In this document: positions 40,411 through 44,135 of the stretch, in pieces
Layout of the letters: the number at the start of each line of letters is the position of its first letter
How positions within the stretch are numbered: position 1 is the first letter of the stretch
From: Rhodospirillales bacterium
GTDB taxonomy: Bacteria; Pseudomonadota; Alphaproteobacteria; Rhodospirillales; JASLQF01
Assembly (NCBI GenBank): GCA_030744625.1
Contig: JASLQF010000012.1
Span: forward strand, 1-44,135
DNA length: 44,135 nucleotides
Direction of reading: 5' to 3'
Translations under genes and position numbers: made by a program
Notes under the pieces: model-generated
The model's database searches: none
What the model saw: the letters and a program-made list of their open reading frames with translations, nothing else
Told to the model about the DNA's origin: nothing

Positions 40411-41346
40411 GTGGCCGATCACCACCACCTGGAAGCGACGCCCGACACCGTACACTGGGGGTATTGGGACGCCAGCCTCGAGCCCGTGCTCAGGGTGCGC
40501 TCCGGCGACCGGGTGACCGTCGACAGCGTCTCCGGCGGGCGCGCCGACCTACCGCCCGGCGAAGACGGCGTGCGCGCCGGACACCTGCGGATCATCGAAG
40601 CCGGCGGCCAGCAGTTCGGCCCCCACGTCCTGACCGGGCCGATCTGGATCGACGGCGCGGCGCCCGGCGATACCCTCGAGGTGCGCATCATCGACATCGC
40701 GCTCGCCGATACCTGGGGCTACAACCTGATCCGCGCCCTCGGTGGCACGCTGCCCGATGAATTTCCCTTCACCCGGCGCATCCACATGGCGCTCGACCGG
40801 GACACGATGACCGGGCGGATGCCGTGGGGAAGCGATCTGCCGCTCAGCCCCTTCTTCGGCAATTTCGGGGTGGCGCCGAGGGCCGAATACGGGCGCATCT
40901 CGTCGATCGAGCCGCGCGAGCACGGCGGCAATCTCGACAACAAGGAACTGATCCCGGGGGCAACGGTCTATTTTCCCGTGTGGAACGAGGGCGCCTTGTT
41001 CTCGGCGGGCGACGGGCACGCCGCCCAGGGCGACGGCGAGGTCTGCCAGACGGCGCTGGAGACGGGCCTCACCGGGACCTTCGAGTTTATCGTGCACAAG
41101 GACCTGAACCTGCGTTTCCCGCGGGCCGAGAACGCGACCCACTACATCACGATGGGGTTGAACCCGGACCTCGACGACGCGGCGGCGCAGGCCCTTGGCC
41201 ACATGCTCGACTGGATCACCGCCATCACCAACCTGTCGCGCGAAGACGTCTATCGCCTGTGCAGCCTCGCCGCCGACTTGCGGGTGACGCAGATCGTCGA
41301 CGGCAACAAAGGCATCCACTGCATGTTGGAGAAATCTCTCCTTTGA
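40411..41346 (+). CDS. acetamidase/formamidase family protein
   Basis: A 311-residue cytoplasmic amidase of the FmdA/AmdA family, zinc-dependent enzymes that release ammonia from formamide, acetamide or related small amides. Markers: WGYWDASLEPVLRVRSGDRV, FGPHVLTGPIWIDGAAPGDTLEVRI (shown in part as FGPHVLTGPIWIDGAAPGD), TRRIHMALDRD, GGNLDNKELIPGATVYFPV, and ALFSAGDGHAAQGDGEVC, the family's most conserved stretch. The start is a GTG at 40411. Substrate unknown: together with the UbiD-type enzyme and an importer it suggests breakdown of a nitrogen-containing carboxylated compound. Confidence 0.9.
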   Translation: MADHHHLEATPDTVHWGYWDASLEPVLRVRSGDRVTVDSVSGGRADLPPGEDGVRAGHLRIIEAGGQQFGPHVLTGPIWIDGAAPGDTLEVRIIDIALADTWGYNLIRALGGTLPDEFPFTRRIHMALDRDTMTGRMPWGSDLPLSPFFGNFGVAPRAEYGRISSIEPREHGGNLDNKELIPGATVYFPVWNEGALFSAGDGHAAQGDGEVCQTALETGLTGTFEFIVHKDLNLRFPRAENATHYITMGLNPDLDDAAAQALGHMLDWITAITNLSREDVYRLCSLAADLRVTQIVDGNKGIHCMLEKSLL

Positions 41347-41358
41347 TCTCGCCGGCGC

Positions 41359-42063
41359 TCACACCGATCGCGTGATGCCGCCGTCGACGCGCAGGTTCTG
41401 CCCCGTGATGTAGCCGCTGTCGTCGGACAAGAGGAAGGCTGCCGTGCGCGCCACCTCATCCATCGTCCCATAGCGCCCCATGGGGATGCGGGCGCGAAAC
41501 TGCTCTTTCTCGGGCAGGCTGTCGATGAATCCCGGAAGCAGGTTGTTGATGCGGATGCCGGCGGCGGCGTACTTGTCGGCGTAGATTTTGGCGAAGGCGG
41601 CGAGGCCGGCGCGGAAGGCGCAGGACAGGGGAAAGAAGGACTCGGGCTCGAAGGTGGCGTAGGTCGAGATGTTGAGGATGGCGCCGGCGCCCTGCTTCTC
41701 CATCACCGGTGTCACCAGCCGGCAGGCGCGCACCACGTTGAGGAGCATCATGTCGAGGCCGGTGTGCCATTCCTCGTCGGTGAGTTCCAATATCTCGCCC
41801 TTCGGCGCGTGCCCGGCGCTGTTGACCAGGGCATCGACGCGGCCCCAGCGATCGACGGTCAACTCGACCAGCTTGGCTAGGTCGTCCGGCTCCAGGTTGG
41901 AGCCGGTGACGCCGATGCCGCCGAGGCGCTCGGCCAGCGCCTCGCCCTTGCCCGACGACGACAGGATGGCGACGGCGTAGCCTCGTTCCGCCAGTTCCTC
42001 GGCGATGGCGGCGCCCATGCCGCTGCCGCCGGCCGTGATGATCGCGACCTGTTGTTCCGCCAT
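41359..42063 (-). CDS. SDR family oxidoreductase with altered catalytic residues
   Basis: A 234-residue protein of the SDR fold: ITAGGSGMGAAIAEELAERG cofactor loop, VDALVNSAGHAPKG, ILNISTYATFEPESFFPLS, GIRINNLLPGFIDSLPE and DDSGYITGQNLRVDGG. Where a classical SDR has Tyr-x3-Lys, this one reads SCAFRAGL (Ser for Tyr, Arg for Lys), so ordinary SDR catalysis is doubtful. Since the rest is well conserved, it may be a subfamily with another chemistry or a binding function. GGGAGG precedes the ATG; it begins 23 bp after uvrB and is convergent with the acetamidase. Confidence 0.85.
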   Translation of the reverse strand: MAEQQVAIITAGGSGMGAAIAEELAERGYAVAILSSSGKGEALAERLGGIGVTGSNLEPDDLAKLVELTVDRWGRVDALVNSAGHAPKGEILELTDEEWHTGLDMMLLNVVRACRLVTPVMEKQGAGAILNISTYATFEPESFFPLSCAFRAGLAAFAKIYADKYAAAGIRINNLLPGFIDSLPEKEQFRARIPMGRYGTMDEVARTAAFLLSDDSGYITGQNLRVDGGITRSV

Positions 42064-42086
42064 CGTTTCCTCCCGTATTTGAGTTC

Positions 42087-44135
42087 CTAAACCCCGACCC
42101 GGCGCCGCCGAGCCTTCTTTTTCTTGCGGCTCTTGGCCTTCGGCGTCCAGCCGGCGTTGGCGGCGGCGCGGGGTGCCACGCCGGCCTTCTCGAGGCCGAG
42201 CTCGGTGGCCTCCAAGCGGCGGATCTCGTCGCGCAGGCGCGCCGCCTCCTCGAATTCCAGCTCGGCGGCGGCCTCGCGCATGCGCTTCTCAAGCTCGGCG
42301 AGGTGGGCGTGCAGGTTGTGGCCGATGAGGTGCTTGTCGCCGGAGACGCCGGTGTCCACGGTCACGTAGTCCTGCTCGTAGACGGAATCGAGGACGTCGG
42401 CGATGCCCTTCTTGACGCTCTCCGGCGTGATGCCGTTGGCGGCGTTGTAGGCCTGCTGTTTCTCGCGCCGGCGGTTGGTCTCGGCCAGCGCGTAGTCGAG
42501 TGATTCGGTCATGGTGTCGGCGTAGAGGATGACGCGGCCGTCCAGGTTGCGCGCCGCGCGTCCGATGGTCTGCACCAGGCTGGTCTTGGAGCGCAGGAAC
42601 CCCTCCTTGTCGGCGTCGAGGATGGCGACCAGGGCGCATTCGGGGATGTCGAGCCCTTCGCGCAGCAGGTTGATTCCGACCAGCACGTCGAAGGCGCCGA
42701 GGCGCAGGTCGCGCACGATCTCGATGCGTTCCAGGGTCTCGATGTCGGAGTGCATGTAGCGCACGCGCACGCCGTGCTCATGGAGGTATTCGGTCAAGTC
42801 CTCGGCCATGCGCTTGGTCAGCGTGGTGACCAGCGTGCGCTGGCCCTTGGCTGCCACCTCCTTGACCTCGGCCAGGAGATCGTCGACCTGGGTCTCGACG
42901 GGGCGCACCAGGCACAGGGGGTCGATGAGCCCGGTCGGGCGCACCACTTGTTCGACGAAGACGCCGCTTGTGCGCTCCATCTCCCATGGACTCGGGGTCG
43001 CCGAGACGAAGATGGTCTGGGGGCGCATGGCCTCCCATTCCTCGAACTTCAAGGGCCGGTTGTCGACGCAGCTGGGCAACCGGAAGCCGAACTCGGCCAA
43101 GGTCGTCTTGCGGTTATAGTCGCCGCGGTACATGCCGCCGAGTTGGGGCACGGTGACGTGGCACTCGTCGACGATGATGAGCGCGTTCCCGGGCAGGTAC
43201 TCGAAGAGCGTCGGCGGCGGCTCGCCCGGGTTGCGCCCGGTCAGATAGCGCGAGTAGTTCTCGATGCCGGCGCACGACCCGGTGGTCTCGATCATCTCCA
43301 TGTCGAAGGTGGTGCGCTCCTGCAGCCGTTGCGCCTCGAGGAGCTTGCCCTGCTCGACAAACCAGGGGACCCGCTCCTTGAGCTCCTTCTTGATGCCAAC
43401 GATGGCCTGCTGCAGGGTCGGGCGCGGCGTCACGTAGTGGCTGTTGGGATAGATCGTGATGTCGTCGAGGGCCGCCGTCTTCTCGCCGGTCAGCGGGTCG
43501 ATCTCCCACAGGCCCTCCACCTCGTCGCCGAACAAGGAAAGACGCCACGCCCGGTCCTCCAGGTGCGAGGGGAATATCTCGATGACGTCGCCGCGCACCC
43601 TGAAAGTGCCGCGGTAGAAGTTCTGGTCGTTGCGCCGGTACTGCAGCTCGACGAGGCGCTTGAGCACCTGCGAGCGCTCGATGCGCGACCCGCTCTCGAT
43701 GCGCACGGTCATCTCGGTATAGGTCTCCACCGCGCCGATGCCGTAAATGCACGACACGGACGCCACGATCACCACGTCGTTGCGCTCCAGGAGGGCACGT
43801 GTCGCCGAGTGGCGCATGCGGTCGATCTGCTCGTTGATGGAGGCGTCCTTCTCGATGTAGGTGTCGGTGCGCGGCACGTAGGCCTCGGGCTGGTAGTAGT
43901 CGTAGTAGGAGACGAAGTACTCGACGGCGTTGTCGGGGAAGAACGCCTTCATCTCGCCGTAGAGCTGGGCGGCCAGGGTCTTGTTGGGGGCCAACACCAG
44001 GGCCGGGCGGGCCAGGCGCCGGATCACGTGGGCCATGGTGAAGGTCTTGCCCGACCCGGTGACGCCGAGCAGGACCTGGTCGCGTTCGCCCCCTTCCAGG
44101 CCTCGGGCCAGGGCGTCGATGGCCTGGGGCTGGTC
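42087..44135 (-). CDS. uvrB: UvrABC system protein B (5' end outside window)
   Basis: UvrB is the damage-verifying helicase of nucleotide excision repair. The 682 residues in the window start within the Walker A segment ([18 protein letters not shown], near the right edge), followed by [21 protein letters not shown] with the beta-hairpin, [36 protein letters not shown], and [13 protein letters not shown]; the C-terminal UVR motif for UvrC binding is [20 protein letters not shown]. The last ~20 residues are a Lys/Arg-rich tail. The reading frame is open to base 44135 and only the first part of the gene is missing. Confidence 0.97.
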   Translation of the reverse strand, partial: DQPQAIDALARGLEGGERDQVLLGVTGSGKTFTMAHVIRRLARPALVLAPNKTLAAQLYGEMKAFFPDNAVEYFVSYYDYYQPEAYVPRTDTYIEKDASINEQIDRMRHSATRALLERNDVVIVASVSCIYGIGAVETYTEMTVRIESGSRIERSQVLKRLVELQYRRNDQNFYRGTFRVRGDVIEIFPSHLEDRAWRLSLFGDEVEGLWEIDPLTGEKTAALDDITIYPNSHYVTPRPTLQQAIVGIKKELKERVPWFVEQGKLLEAQRLQERTTFDMEMIETTGSCAGIENYSRYLTGRNPGEPPPTLFEYLPGNALIIVDECHVTVPQLGGMYRGDYNRKTTLAEFGFRLPSCVDNRPLKFEEWEAMRPQTIFVSATPSPWEMERTSGVFVEQVVRPTGLIDPLCLVRPVETQVDDLLAEVKEVAAKGQRTLVTTLTKRMAEDLTEYLHEHGVRVRYMHSDIETLERIEIVRDLRLGAFDVLVGINLLREGLDIPECALVAILDADKEGFLRSKTSLVQTIGRAARNLDGRVILYADTMTESLDYALAETNRRREKQQAYNAANGITPESVKKGIADVLDSVYEQDYVTVDTGVSGDKHLIGHNLHAHLAELEKRMREAAAELEFEEAARLRDEIRRLEATELGLEKAGVAPRAAANAGWTPKAKSRKKKKARRRRVGV

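Overview
The window reads as chromosomal DNA of a GC-rich alphaproteobacterium, most likely of Rhodospirillales type. The reasons are the gene order mdh-sucCD-sucAB-lpd near sdhCDAB, the DUF484-xerC / priA / atpHAGDC neighbourhood with the F1 genes separate from F0, a DUF6494 gene, and a single lpd closing the 2-oxoglutarate dehydrogenase operon. No insertion sequence, prophage, CRISPR array, tRNA or rRNA was seen. The left edge cuts leuB and the right edge cuts uvrB.

Layout. 0-1.7 kb (+): 3' end of leuB, a small secreted protein gene, asd. 1.8-2.4 kb (-): a single-domain response regulator with an acidic tail. 2.5-13.1 kb (-): one tightly spaced TCA-cycle operon, mdh-sucC-sucD-sucA-sucB-lpd, with a SpoIIAA-like gene and an MFS transporter at its end. 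13.3-16.6 kb (-): a homoserine-dehydrogenase-like/SAF oxidoreductase, an SDR and zapE. 16.7-17.8 kb (+): a di-iron hydroxylase and a DUF6494 protein. 17.8-21.2 kb (-): sdhCDAB. 21.2-22.25 kb: a gene-free kilobase. 22.25-28.3 kb: a CitE-like CoA-ester lyase (-), a PdxY-like kinase (+), DUF484-xerC (-) and priA (+). 28.3-33.5 kb (+): the atpHAGDC operon. 33.7-35.8 kb (+): SixA-like phosphatase, flavin-reductase-like protein and DenD-like dehydrogenase. 36-41.3 kb (+): a NMT1-like ABC importer followed by a UbiD-type decarboxylase, a 63-residue protein and an acetamidase/formamidase. 41.4-44.1 kb (-): uvrB and an SDR that lacks the usual catalytic Tyr/Lys.

Functionally, most of the window is central energy metabolism: succinyl-CoA formation and use, malate and succinate oxidation, and ATP synthesis. 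The 36-41.3 kb block looks like an accessory uptake-and-catabolism module, in which a small molecule is imported, decarboxylated by a prenyl-FMN enzyme and then stripped of an amide. Its substrate cannot be read from sequence.

The least explained stretch is 21.19-22.25 kb. It begins with the sdhC promoter, continues into an AT-rich segment with two exact DnaA-box matches (a candidate origin or DnaA-controlled region), and then into about 620 bp of GC-rich sequence packed with nested inverted repeats. Several wobble pairs and three UNCG-type tetraloops only make sense if the + strand is the RNA. I treat it as a candidate large structured RNA ending in a Y-shaped three-way junction. Other notable points are a histone-H1-like basic tail on malate dehydrogenase, a perfect 9-bp inverted repeat bracketing the ABC-operon promoter, and tandem 11-mers in the atp leader.
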